From contig JAEUNZ010000020.1 of NCBI GenBank assembly GCA_016790965.1, forward strand, positions 1 through 64,000: a stretch of 64,000 nucleotides of DNA. The letters are read 5' to 3'. This document shows positions 8,268-19,759 of the stretch, in pieces. Each line of letters begins with the position of its first letter. Positions within the stretch are counted from its first letter, which is position 1. The translations under genes and the position numbers were made by a program. Source of the stretch: SSSZ01 sp016790965. Lineage in GTDB: Bacteria > Pseudomonadota > Gammaproteobacteria > Burkholderiales > Rhodocyclaceae. Under the pieces are notes generated by a model. The model saw nothing but the letters and a program-made list of their open reading frames with translations. It searched no databases and was not told where the DNA came from.

Positions 8268-8400
8268 CTTTCTTCTTTCCACCAACAAGAAAGTACGCCC
8301 GCGCCTCCAGCGCGGAAACCATGGGTTCAGAAAAGCGGTTGGCCCGAGGAGTTGCGATGAAACCCAGGGGTTCAGAAGACTGATCTGCCAGGGGAGCCGG
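8268..8400 (-). repeat. Dispersed hairpin repeat, copy A
   Basis: Contains the core CTTTCTT...AAGAAAGTACGCC followed by GGAAACCATGGGTTCAGAAAAGCGG-like sequence and GGAGTTGCGATGAAACCC. Read on the minus strand it matches the + strand of copy B near 25.9 kb; the match is close over about 100 bases. No known element was recognised. Confidence 0.65.
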
Positions 8401-8503
8401 GGTGAAGCCTGGATTTTGGGACGGGGGCGTGGACCGGGTGCGGACCAAGTTGCCCGGTTCTACCGGAGGACCCGCGAGGGAAGCAATAACCCCAAAATTC
8501 CTA

Positions 8504-8532
8504 TTGCACCCAACCCTTCAATCAAAGATAAT
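8504..8532 (+). promoter_or_regulatory. Sigma-70 promoter of rpmE
   Basis: TTGCAC (8504-8509) and GATAAT (8527-8532) are separated by exactly 17 bases and lie about 55 bases before the rpmE ATG. Both hexamers are near consensus. No other strong candidate was seen in this gap. Confidence 0.65.
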
Positions 8533-8587
8533 CCCCGGTTTCCCAGATCGGCCACATCCGCCGATCGCCAGACTTAAAGGACTGATC

Positions 8588-8806
8588 ATGAAAGCCGGAA
8601 TCCACCCCGACTACAACGAAATTCAGGTGACCTGCTCTTGCGGCCACACCTTCACCACCCGTTCCACCATGAAGAAGGCCCTGCACGTCGAAGTCTGTTC
8701 GGCCTGCCACCCCTTCTACACGGGCAAGCAAAAGATCGTCGATACCGCCGGCCGGGTTGAGAAATTCAACCAGAAGTTCGGCTCCATGCGCGGCAAGGCC
8801 GCCTGA
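8588..8806 (+). CDS. rpmE: 50S ribosomal protein L31
   Basis: 72-aa ribosomal protein of the large subunit, starting MKAGIHPDYNEIQVTCSCGH. It is the zinc-binding (C+) form: four cysteines in a CSC pair and a CSAC pair. The open frame extends 62 codons upstream, but the L31 N-terminus fixes the start at 8588. It has its own predicted promoter and a strong terminator just after the stop. L31 often neighbours rho in proteobacteria. Confidence 0.97.
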   Translation: MKAGIHPDYNEIQVTCSCGHTFTTRSTMKKALHVEVCSACHPFYTGKQKIVDTAGRVEKFNQKFGSMRGKAA

Positions 8807-8826
8807 GTCCGAGCGCCTGGATGGTC

Positions 8827-8853
8827 AAAAGGCAGCCCCCGGGCTGCCTTTTT
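8827..8853 (+). terminator. Intrinsic terminator after rpmE
   Basis: AAAAGGCAGCCC / GGGCTGCCTTTTT with a two-base CC spacer forms a 10-12 bp GC-rich stem followed by TTTTTC, 20 bases past the rpmE stop. The downstream glycosyltransferase ATG follows after only 12 bases. Confidence 0.85.
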
Positions 8854-8864
8854 CATTTCTCCCC

Positions 8865-10496
8865 ATGCTTCCCCTGATCGCCCTCCTGCGCCGCGGCGTG
8901 CGGCTCCCGCCCTCGGGTTGGGCGCTGGCCGGCATGCTCGCCTTTTACGTCGTCGCCGGCCTCTTCGGCCGCGACCCGTGGAAGGGCGAGGACGCCATCC
9001 ACATCGGCACGGCGTGGCACATCCTCACCTACGGCGACTGGCTTTCGCCGGACCTCGCCGGGCGACCCTTCAACGAGCCCCCGCTGTACTACTGGAGCGC
9101 GGCCCTCACGGGGAAGCTGCTGGGTTGGCTGCTCCCCCTCCACGACGCCATGCGCTTCGCCAGTGGGATCTGGGTCGCCCTGGCGCTCACCGGCATTTAC
9201 TATGCGGGCCGCGAACTCTACGGGCAGCACGCGGCGGCGGCGAGTCCCATGTTGCTGGCCGGCTGCTGCGGCTTACTGCTGCACGCCCACGACGCCCAGC
9301 CCATGCTCATTGCCCTGGCGGCCTACGGGGGAGTTCTGGGCGCCCTTGCGGCGTGCCCGCGCAAGCCCCGCATGGCCGGCGTCTTTTACGGTCTCTCGCT
9401 GGGAGCCTGCCTGCTGGGCGCTGGCGTGGCACCGACTCTGCCTTTGATTGCGGCCGGCCCTCTGACCCTGGCCCTTTACCCGGAGCGGCGCCAGACCCTG
9501 ATCGCCCTCGGAGTCGCCCTGCCCCTAAGCCTGGCCATTGCCCTGCCCTGGCCCCTGGTCCTGCAGGCGGTCGAACCCCAACGCTTCGCCGGCTGGGTCG
9601 AGGCTGAGTCGGCCCAATTGTCGGCCGGCATCTTTCCTTTGCAGGGCGCCGCGTCGTACCTCTCCCATCTCACCTGGTTCGCCTTCCCCGCAAGCCCTAT
9701 CGCACTGTGGGCGCTGTGGCTCCGTCGCCGCACGCTGGCAAACCGCCCCCAGTCGCTGCCGCTGCTTTTCCTGGCACTGACTCTGGCCCTGCTGGCTGTG
9801 GCCTATCGCCCCAAAGAAATTCCCGCCCTGCTGCTGCTGCCGCCCCTGGCCCTACTGGCCACGCCCGGCGCCCTCAGCCTGCGGCGGGGCGCGGCGAATG
9901 CTTTCGATTCCTTCGCCATGATGACCTTCACCTTCTTCGCCGCCCTGGTCTGGGTCGCCTGGTCCGCCATGGCCCTGGGATGGCCCGAACGGCTTGCGGG
10001 CAGAGTGGTCGCCCTGCGCCCCGGTTTCGTCGGCCACTTTGACGTCCTGGCATTCGCCGTCGCGGCGGTGGCAACGGCCTGGTGGCTGTGGCTCATCGTG
10101 ACGGCTCCCCGCTCGCCCTACCGCAGCCTCACCCATTGGACCATGGGCATCACCACCCTCTGGCTTCTGGCCATTGCGCTCCTGCTCCCTTGGGTCGATT
10201 ACGGCAAGAGCTACCGCCCGGTGGCGGAAGCCGTCGCCCGCCAACTCCCCGACCGGACCGACTGTCTCGCCGAACGGAGTTTGAACGAGACCCAAAGGGC
10301 TTCCTTCGCCTATTTCGCCGGTCTGGAACCACTGGCCCTGACCACGCCGGCCGGACGCAGGTGCCGCTGGCTCCTGGTCCAGGGCGACACCCGCGCCGAC
10401 CTTGCCGCACCTGTCGGCACGTGGACCCAATTGTGGGAAGGCCACCGGCCAGGCGAGCGGCGGGAGAAGTTCCGCCTTTACCGACGCGGGGAATGA
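8865..10496 (+). CDS. Membrane glycosyltransferase, GT-C fold (family 39 / ArnT-like)
   Basis: 543-aa polytopic inner-membrane protein. About ten hydrophobic segments span the sequence. The N-terminal periplasmic loop has the acidic signature of this fold (FGRDPWKGEDAIHIGTAWH) followed by GRPFNEPPLYYW, as in ArnT/PMT-type transferases that move a sugar from a polyprenyl carrier onto lipid A or protein. Start 8865 was chosen because it gives a membrane N-terminus (MLPLIALLRRG) and lies after the rpmE terminator; the longer frame reads back through rpmE. The donor and acceptor cannot be told from sequence. Confidence 0.8.
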   Translation: MLPLIALLRRGVRLPPSGWALAGMLAFYVVAGLFGRDPWKGEDAIHIGTAWHILTYGDWLSPDLAGRPFNEPPLYYWSAALTGKLLGWLLPLHDAMRFASGIWVALALTGIYYAGRELYGQHAAAASPMLLAGCCGLLLHAHDAQPMLIALAAYGGVLGALAACPRKPRMAGVFYGLSLGACLLGAGVAPTLPLIAAGPLTLALYPERRQTLIALGVALPLSLAIALPWPLVLQAVEPQRFAGWVEAESAQLSAGIFPLQGAASYLSHLTWFAFPASPIALWALWLRRRTLANRPQSLPLLFLALTLALLAVAYRPKEIPALLLLPPLALLATPGALSLRRGAANAFDSFAMMTFTFFAALVWVAWSAMALGWPERLAGRVVALRPGFVGHFDVLAFAVAAVATAWWLWLIVTAPRSPYRSLTHWTMGITTLWLLAIALLLPWVDYGKSYRPVAEAVARQLPDRTDCLAERSLNETQRASFAYFAGLEPLALTTPAGRRCRWLLVQGDTRADLAAPVGTWTQLWEGHRPGERREKFRLYRRGE

Positions 10497-10665
10497 ACGC
10501 CTAGGGCGAGTTCACAGTAACCGGCGGGACTGGGTTTGCCAGGGCGGGATGGGCACCAAGGCGCGAGGTGCGGGGAATGGTCGTTCCATTCCCAAGCCAA
10601 TCAACACCGGCGACCGCCCGTCCCGCCAGACCCTTGCGCAGCCCGTCGCTTACTGGGAACACGCC

Positions 10666-11229
10666 CTAGCCGGCGTCCGGCGGCGTGACCCGCAGGAAAT
10701 GCTCGCGGTAGTACTTCAGCTCGTCGATGGATTCGTAGATGTCGGCCAGGGCGGTGTGGCGGCTCTTTTTCTTGAACCCCTTGTAGATATCCGGGGTCCA
10801 GCGCTTGCACAGTTCTTTCAAGGTACTGACGTCGAGATTGCGGTAATGGAAGAAGGCTTCCAGTTGCGGCATATGGCGGGCCATGAAGCGCCGGTCCTGG
10901 CAGATCGAATTGCCGCACATGGGGGAATGGCCGGCGGAGGAATATTTTTTCAGAAACTCCAGGGCTTCCGCCGCCACCTGGGCCTCGTCCTGGGTAGACG
11001 CCTTCACCCGGTCGATGAGGCCTGAACGTCCGTGGGTTTTCTGGTTCCAATCGTCCATGGCGGCCAGAACTTCATCGCTTTGATGGACAGCCCAGGCGGG
11101 GGATTCCGCCACCATGCGCAACTCGGCGTCGGTCACCACCATGGCCAATTCGATGATGCGGTCCCGGTCGGGTTCCAGCCCGGTCATTTCCATATCCAGC
11201 CAGACGAGGTTGTTGGCGTTGCCTGCCAT
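10666..11229 (-). CDS. orn: Oligoribonuclease
   Basis: 187-aa 3'-5' exoribonuclease of the DEDDh class that degrades 2-5 nt RNAs and, in many bacteria, pGpG from c-di-GMP turnover. Motifs seen: Asp and Glu of WLDMEMTGL, Asp of NLDVSTLKEL, and His/Asp of KSRHTALADIYESI. The start at 11229 (MAGNANNLVWLDMEMTG) fits the family; an upstream in-frame ATG adds 11 residues. It is divergent from the M48 protease with only about 47 bases between starts. The window has two GGDEF proteins, so a role in c-di-GMP breakdown is plausible. Confidence 0.95.
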   Translation of the reverse strand: MAGNANNLVWLDMEMTGLEPDRDRIIELAMVVTDAELRMVAESPAWAVHQSDEVLAAMDDWNQKTHGRSGLIDRVKASTQDEAQVAAEALEFLKKYSSAGHSPMCGNSICQDRRFMARHMPQLEAFFHYRNLDVSTLKELCKRWTPDIYKGFKKKSRHTALADIYESIDELKYYREHFLRVTPPDAG

Positions 11230-11276
11230 ATAATTCTTCGCTTCTTTGCCCAAAGCGCGCATTGTCGCATAGCTCC

Positions 11277-12545
11277 ATGATCGCCAGCCTTCCCGCCGCC
11301 ACCTTCACCACCCTCTTCGTCGCCGCGCTTGTGACGACCCTCATCCTGCGCCTCTGGCTCGCCTCCCGCCAGGCGGCCCACGTCGCCCGCCACGCCGATG
11401 CCGTTCCTGCCCAGTTCGCGGGCCGCATCGAGCTTGATGCCCATCGGAAAGCCGCCGCCTACACCGTCGCCAAGACTCGTTTCGGCATGACGGCCGCGCT
11501 GGCCGACAGCGCTCTCCTCGCCGCCCTCACCCTGGGCGGCGGCATCGCGACCCTGGACACCCTGTGGGCTGGCCTTTTGGGCGGCCCCGGCCACGCCTAT
11601 GGCCTGGCGCTCATTTTCAGCGTCTTCGCCATCCAGGCCCTGGTGGACCTGCCCTTCTCCCTCTACCGCCAGTTCGTCATCGAGACGCGCTTCGGCTTCA
11701 ACCGCATGACCCTGGGCCTGTTCTTTTCCGACGTGCTCAAGCAGGCGCTTCTCGCCGCCGTGATCGGCACCCCCCTGCTGCTTGCGGTGCTCTGGCTGAT
11801 GGGCAACCTGGGCCCGTACTGGTGGCTGACGGTGTGGGTATTCTGGTGCGTTTTCTCCCTTGCTCTGCACTTCATCTACCCCACCTGGATCGCCCCTCTG
11901 TTCAATAAGTTCTCCCCCTTGGCGGAAGGCGAGATGAAGGCGCGCATCGAGGCCCTCCTCGGCCGCTGCGGCTTCCGTTCCAGCGGGCTGTTCGTCATGG
12001 ACGGTTCCCGCCGTTCCAGCCACGGGAACGCCTATTTCACCGGCTTTGGCGACAGCAAGCGCATCGTCTTCTTCGACACCCTGCTCGAACGCCTCGCCCC
12101 CGCCGAGGTAGAGGCCGTCCTGGCCCACGAACTGGGTCACTTCCGGCGCCGCCATGTGGTCAAGCACATCGCCCTCAGTTTCCTGCTGTCGCTCTTCTTC
12201 CTCTGGCTGCTGGGGATGCTGATCGAATCCCCGGGGTTCTATGCCGGGCTGGGCGCCCCCGGGGGCAATACGGCCCTGGCCCTGGTGCTCTTCTTCCTGG
12301 TCATCCCCGTCTTCACCTTCCCTTTCCATCCGCTGACCAGCTCCCTGTCCCGCAGCCACGAATTCGAGGCCGACGCCTACGCCGCCGACCACGCCAGCGC
12401 CGACGATCTGGTTCGCGCCCTGGTCAAGCTTTACCAGGACAACGCCGCCACCCTGACACCAGACCCGCTGCACTCCCTGTTCTACGACTCCCACCCGCCC
12501 GCTGCCCAGCGCATCGAGCATCTCAATCGTTTGAGGCCGGTCTGA
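11277..12545 (+). CDS. M48-family membrane metalloprotease (Ste24/CAAX-protease-like)
   Basis: 422-aa zinc endopeptidase in the inner membrane. The zinc site HELGH (residues 284-288) lies in VLAHELGHFRRRH, and the third ligand Glu364 is in SRSHEFEADAYAADHAS. About six hydrophobic segments flank the catalytic domain, as in Ste24-type enzymes; HtpX is shorter (about 290 aa). ATG at 11277 is preferred over an in-frame TTG at 11262. It is followed by rsgA after 37 bases, an arrangement (orn / M48 / rsgA) common in betaproteobacteria. Likely role is membrane-protein quality control. Confidence 0.9.
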   Translation: MIASLPAATFTTLFVAALVTTLILRLWLASRQAAHVARHADAVPAQFAGRIELDAHRKAAAYTVAKTRFGMTAALADSALLAALTLGGGIATLDTLWAGLLGGPGHAYGLALIFSVFAIQALVDLPFSLYRQFVIETRFGFNRMTLGLFFSDVLKQALLAAVIGTPLLLAVLWLMGNLGPYWWLTVWVFWCVFSLALHFIYPTWIAPLFNKFSPLAEGEMKARIEALLGRCGFRSSGLFVMDGSRRSSHGNAYFTGFGDSKRIVFFDTLLERLAPAEVEAVLAHELGHFRRRHVVKHIALSFLLSLFFLWLLGMLIESPGFYAGLGAPGGNTALALVLFFLVIPVFTFPFHPLTSSLSRSHEFEADAYAADHASADDLVRALVKLYQDNAATLTPDPLHSLFYDSHPPAAQRIEHLNRLRPV

Positions 12546-12582
12546 GAAGCGGTCGCCCGTTGCGCCACGGCGCCAAGAATCG

Positions 12583-13449
12583 ATGAGTGCAATCGGCCGC
12601 GTTGTCGCCGCTCACGGCCGCCAGTACGTGGTCGAATTTCAGGACGGGCGGCGCCTGGTCTGTGTTCCCCGCGGCAAGAAGAGCGAAGTGGCCTGCGGTG
12701 ACCGGGTCGAAGTCGCGCTCACGTCGCCGGACCAGGGTGTCATCGAGGCCATCCAGCCCCGGAGGAGCCTCCTTTACCGCTCCAACGACCTGCGCCAGAA
12801 ACTCATCGCGGCCAATGTCGACCTGCTGGTCCTCGTCGTCGCCACCGAACCCGCCTTTTCCGACGAACTGCTCACCCGCGCCCTAGTCGCCGCGGCGTGC
12901 GAGGACATCGCTCCCCTGATCGTCCTCAACAAGGCGGATCTAGCCGACCGTCTTCCCGCTGCCCGGCAGCGCCTTGCTGTCCTGGCCGGCCTGGGCTACG
13001 CCATCGTCGAACTCAGCGCCCGGACAGACGCAGAAGCCCTGCGCCCCCACCTGACCGGGCGTACGACAGTTCTGGTCGGCCAGTCGGGCATGGGCAAATC
13101 AACCCTGGTCAACGCGCTTGTGCCCGGCGCCGCGGCGGCCACCCGCGAAATCTCTTCCGCCCTGGACTCGGGCAAGCACACCACGACCCACGCCTGTCTG
13201 TACCCGCTGGATGGCGAGAGTCAGATCATCGATTCCCCGGGCCTGCAGGAATTCGGCCTCGCCCACCTGGAGATTCCAGCTATCGAGGCGGCTTTCCCCG
13301 AATTCGCCCCCTGGCTGGGCAAATGCCGCTTCCGCAATTGCCATCACGACCAGGAACCGGACTGCGCCCTGCACGCCGCCGTTGCGGCGGGCGCCGTGGA
13401 CGCAAGCCGCTTCACGGCCTATCATCGAATCGTCCTGAGCAAGCGGTAA
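12583..13449 (+). CDS. rsgA: Ribosome small-subunit GTPase RsgA
   Basis: 288-aa circularly permuted GTPase that checks late 30S subunit maturation. An OB domain (about residues 1-65) is followed by permuted GTPase motifs: G4 LNKAD, then G1 GQSGMGKS (166-173), then G3 DSPGL. A C-terminal zinc site is formed by Cys/His residues (CRFRNCHHDQEPDC). Length is typical. It is in the same direction as, and close behind, the M48 protease. Confidence 0.96.
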   Translation: MSAIGRVVAAHGRQYVVEFQDGRRLVCVPRGKKSEVACGDRVEVALTSPDQGVIEAIQPRRSLLYRSNDLRQKLIAANVDLLVLVVATEPAFSDELLTRALVAAACEDIAPLIVLNKADLADRLPAARQRLAVLAGLGYAIVELSARTDAEALRPHLTGRTTVLVGQSGMGKSTLVNALVPGAAAATREISSALDSGKHTTTHACLYPLDGESQIIDSPGLQEFGLAHLEIPAIEAAFPEFAPWLGKCRFRNCHHDQEPDCALHAAVAAGAVDASRFTAYHRIVLSKR

Positions 13450-13541
13450 TGGACATATCCGGAGCGTGCAAGTGATGGGGGCTTTCAGGGTCGTTTCTCC
13501 CTCTCCAAGCTGCTCCCCCGCGAGGCACGGGATGGATCAAG

Positions 13542-16437
<2,896 letters not shown>

Positions 16438-16451
<14 letters not shown>

Positions 16452-17334
16452 GCCTCAGGGTCGCGACGACCTCGTTGCCCCGACCCCTATACTCCAGGGC
16501 ATCGAAGCTGAGCATGCGCGACATGGCGATGCCGCGGCCGTGGGTGTCGAAGGCCCGCTCCGGCGAAAGCTCCAGGTAGCGGCGCCAGTCGAAACCGGCC
16601 CCCTGGTCCCGTACAGTGAAGATCAGGCTTCCGGCCTCGCGGCGGATTTCCAGTTGCCCCACCCGCCCCGCGTATTCGGGCAGCGCCAGCCGACGGGCGA
16701 TCTCGTCCGGCAGAGTGCCCTGCTCGATGAGGGCCGACTTCTCGCCGTAGCCGATACCCAGATTGCCGTGCTCCACCGCGTTGAGCATCAGTTCCGAAAG
16801 CCCCAGCACCACCCTGGCCGGGTCCGGCGCCGCATTGGCGGCCAGAGTGGCGAGATTGCGCGCCTCTTCCGGTGTGCGAAAGACGAAGGTCGCCTGTTGC
16901 AGGCAGCCGAAGCTCTGGCCGATGCGGGCCGCTTCCCGCCGCAATTCCTGGTGTTCGAGACGATCATCCAGCGCCGCCCCGACGATGGCGAGCAGGGTAT
17001 CGGCGGAAAAAGGCTTGGTCAGGTAATAAAAGGCCCCGGCCCGCAGGCCTTCCGCCACGTCCCCATCGGCGGTCATGGCGGTCTGCATGATGACCGGCAC
17101 GTCTTCCCAGCCTTCCCGCGCCTTGAGGCGGCGCAGGATTTCGATGCCGTCCATGTCCGGCATCATGCGATCCAGAAGGATCACGTCGAAGCCCGCATCC
17201 GCCCCCTGCAAACGCTCCCAGGCCTCACCCCCGGAGGAAGCGGCGACCACCTGATAGCCTTCCTCGGCCAGGGTCTCGACCAGGCGTTCCTGATTGATGG
17301 GTTCGTCTTCGACGACCAGTACGCTAGGGGGCAT
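16438..17334 (-). CDS. Response regulator with C-terminal HATPase_c_2 (anti-sigma/serine-kinase-like) domain
   Basis: 298-aa two-domain protein. A receiver domain (residues 5-120) has Asp55 (VILLDRMMPDMDG), acidic VVEDE and the Lys of LTKPFSAD. Residues 150-298 form a GHKL ATPase domain of the RsbW/SpoIIAB type: ELMLNAVEHGNLGIGYGEK (N box), VRDQGAGFDW (G1) and THGRGIAMSRMLSFD (G2). Such proteins usually act on an anti-sigma-factor antagonist or a partner kinase rather than on DNA. No STAS protein or PP2C phosphatase is adjacent. The gene is convergent with the hybrid kinase and overlaps it by 14 bases. Confidence 0.87.
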
Positions 17335-17428
17335 GATTCACTCTCTGTTCGGACGGGTTTGCCGACCCGGGGCCGGCAGTCAGAGGCCGAACCCTAGCAC
17401 GAAATACAAAATTACTCGCATGGCGAGT

Positions 17429-18676
17429 TCACTTCGTCGCGACACGCTCCAGCCACGCCGCGACGCCCTCCCCGGCCCGCCGGCCGGTGGCGAGGCAGGC
17501 GGTGAGGAGATAGCCGCCGGTGGGGGCTTCCCAGTCCAGCATTTCCCCTGCGCAGAACACGCCGGGCAGGGTCTTCAGCATGAGAGCGTCGGTGAGTTCC
17601 GCCAGGGCCACGCCCCCGGCGCTACTGATGGCTTCGTCCAGGGGTCGCGGTGCCTGAAGCGGGATGGCCAGGGCCTTGATCGCCCGGGCCAGGACTGCCG
17701 CATCGCCCAGTTCGGCCGGGACATGGAATTCCCGCAGCAAAGCCGTCTTGACGCCTTCGATCCCGGCCCGGCGGCGCAGGTGGTTGGCCAGGCTGTCCCG
17801 CCCCCGGGGCCGGGCGAGTTGCTCGACCAGGGCCGCCTCGTCGCGCCCCGGCGCCAAGTCGAGGACCAGGGCCGTCGCCTCGCCCCGCGCCAGCCCCTCG
17901 CGCAGGGAGGCGGAAAGAGCATAGACCGCGCCGCCCTCGATGCCCCGGGCGCTGACCACGCACTCGCCGGGCACCTCCTGGCCGCCATGGCGCGCGACGA
18001 TGGCCTTAAGGGGCTGGCCGGCGAAACGCTCCCGGAAATAGGGCGACCAGGCCACGTCGAAGCCGCAGTTCGCCGGCCGCAGCGGCACCACGTCGACGCC
18101 GCGCCCTGCCAGCCAGGGCACCCAAGCCCCGTCGGACCCCAGGCGGCGCCAGCTCCCGCCCCCCAGGGCGAGTACCGTCGCCGCGGGCCGCTGGGCAAGC
18201 TCGCCGGTGGGAGTCGCGAAGCGGAGGGCGCCATCCGCCTGCCACCCGAGCCAGCGATGGCGGACGTGCAGGCGCACTCCTGCGCTGCGCAGCCGGTGCA
18301 GCCAGGCCCTCAAAAGCGGCGCCGCCTTCATCCCTTCGGGAAACACCCGACCCGAGGAGCCGACGAAGCTCGCGATACCCAGCCCGGCCATCCAGTCCCG
18401 CAGGGCTGCGGGGCCGAAGGCGGTAAGCGAGGGCTCCAGAAATCCGCGCCCGGCACCGTAGCGGGTGAGGAAGCGATCGAAAGCTTCGGAGTGGGTGATA
18501 TTGAGCCCACCCCGTCCAGCCATGAGGAATTTGCGGCCCGGAGAGGGCATGGCGTCGTAAACCTCCACCTCCACGCCGCGGGCGGCAAGGTCCTCGGCAG
18601 CCATCAATCCGGCCGGGCCTGCGCCCACCACGGCCACCGCCGCAGCAGGCGGCGGGCGACGCGGCTCAGGGAACAT
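17429..18676 (-). CDS. NAD(P)/FAD-dependent oxidoreductase, HI0933/BaiN-like flavoprotein
   Basis: 415-aa flavoprotein. The dinucleotide-binding motif VVGAGPAGLMAAEDLA is at residues 16-31, followed by the HI0933-type signature PGRKFLMAGRGGLNITHSE. The C-terminal FAD-binding stretch GVFCAGEMLDWEAPTGGYLL is also present. Its biochemical role is unknown in most members. Its ATG lies inside the 3' end of the transglutaminase gene (11-base overlap), so it is probably co-translated with that locus. It has no signal peptide. Confidence 0.85.
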   Translation of the reverse strand: MFPEPRRPPPAAAVAVVGAGPAGLMAAEDLAARGVEVEVYDAMPSPGRKFLMAGRGGLNITHSEAFDRFLTRYGAGRGFLEPSLTAFGPAALRDWMAGLGIASFVGSSGRVFPEGMKAAPLLRAWLHRLRSAGVRLHVRHRWLGWQADGALRFATPTGELAQRPAATVLALGGGSWRRLGSDGAWVPWLAGRGVDVVPLRPANCGFDVAWSPYFRERFAGQPLKAIVARHGGQEVPGECVVSARGIEGGAVYALSASLREGLARGEATALVLDLAPGRDEAALVEQLARPRGRDSLANHLRRRAGIEGVKTALLREFHVPAELGDAAVLARAIKALAIPLQAPRPLDEAISSAGGVALAELTDALMLKTLPGVFCAGEMLDWEAPTGGYLLTACLATGRRAGEGVAAWLERVATK

Positions 18677-19595
18677 CGGGAACGACCCCGGCCCCTTCTC
18701 CGTCGAGGGGCGTGACCGTCACGGCCACTTCCGGCTCGTGACCGCCACCCCCCAGGATCACGCCACGCAGGGGCGAGATGTCGCTGAAATCGCGCCCCAC
18801 GGCAATGGTGATGTGTTCGGTGTCGGGGAGTAGGTTGTTGGTGGGATCAAGATCGACCCAGCCGTCACCTACCCCGGGGCAATAGAGGGAAACCCAGGCG
18901 TGGGAAGCATCGGCCCCTACCAGGCGCGGCCGCCCCGGTGGCGGATGGGTGAGGAGGTAGCCGCTGGCGTAGCGGGCGGCCAGCCCCAGGGAACGCAGGC
19001 AGGCGATCATGAGGTGGGCGAAATCCTGGCATACGCCGCGCTTCTTCTGCAGCACTTCGAGGACGGGGGTCGATACCGTGGTGGCTTCCGGATCGAATTC
19101 GAACTCGCGGTGGATTTTTTCCATCAGGGCCATGGCCCCGGCGAGCAGCGGCCGCTGCTCGGGAAAGCACTCGGCAGCATAGACGGCGAACTCATGCTTG
19201 ATCCGCACGAAGGGCGACTCGAAGAGGAAGCGGGTGGCAATGAGGTCGTCTTCGTCGGGAGGCGTGGCGCCGTAGGCCAGTTGTTCCCGTACCGTCTCCC
19301 AGGGCGGAGTTTCCTCCGGGGCGAGGGTGGGCCGATGGGGCATCACCTCGACGGTCAGGGTGGAACGGACCGTCAGGGCCTCGTGGGGAGTCTCGAAGCT
19401 GACCCACAGGACAGGATTGTCGAAGGCATCGCGCCCGTAACGCCGCCAGTTGGGCGGGGGATCGATGTCGATGTGATGCGCTTCGCAATGCTGCCAGGGC
19501 AGGATGCGGGGGGAGAGGTGCAGTTGCTGTTGCGAGAGTGACACCGGCGCGCCGTAGGCATACCGGGTTTCGTGGGCGACGTGATAGCGGGCCAT
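18666..19595 (-). CDS. Transglutaminase-like cysteine protease family protein
   Basis: 309-aa protein with an N-terminal beta-rich domain (MARYHVAHETRYAYGAPVSLS) typical of the COG1305 family and a transglutaminase-like core. The predicted catalytic triad is Cys189 (KRGVCQDFAHLMIA), His232 (ASHAWVSLYCPG) and Asp250 (WVDLDPTNN). Start 19595 (ATG in GCCATGATCA, minus) gives the family N-terminus; the longer frame runs into the MITE. Related proteins occur in operons with circularly permuted ATP-grasp and alpha-E proteins and are thought to cleave or modify isopeptide or peptide products. It is the third gene of locus 1, separated from the ATP-grasp gene by the MITE. Confidence 0.9.
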   Translation of the reverse strand: MARYHVAHETRYAYGAPVSLSQQQLHLSPRILPWQHCEAHHIDIDPPPNWRRYGRDAFDNPVLWVSFETPHEALTVRSTLTVEVMPHRPTLAPEETPPWETVREQLAYGATPPDEDDLIATRFLFESPFVRIKHEFAVYAAECFPEQRPLLAGAMALMEKIHREFEFDPEATTVSTPVLEVLQKKRGVCQDFAHLMIACLRSLGLAARYASGYLLTHPPPGRPRLVGADASHAWVSLYCPGVGDGWVDLDPTNNLLPDTEHITIAVGRDFSDISPLRGVILGGGGHEPEVAVTVTPLDGEGAGVVPDVP

Positions 19596-19600
19596 GATCA

Positions 19601-19759
19601 GAGCCTGTGAATTTTTCGGGCGCGCCCGAGCGGCGTGCACAGCGGTGCACGATCAAGGCGCCAAGCACAGCCATAGCTCGGGCTATGGCGAGCATTGGCA
19701 TCGCCGAGCGGGCGTAGCTGGGCACGACGAGCGGGGGTGAATGAAATTTTCACAGGCTC
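19601..19759. mobile_element. MITE-like element with GAGCCTGTGAA terminal repeats and TCA duplication
   Basis: A 159-base non-coding segment is bounded by perfect 11-base inverted repeats (GAGCCTGTGAA at 19601, TTCACAGGCTC ending at 19759), extending imperfectly inward, and flanked on both sides by TCA, consistent with a 3-base target duplication. Internal dyads include CCATAGC/GCTATGG and GTGCAC/GTGCAC. GAG-starting ends with 3-base duplications are described for the IS1031 subgroup of IS5, so a non-autonomous derivative of such an element is a reasonable guess. The right TCA forms the stop codon of the ATP-grasp gene. Confidence 0.6.
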
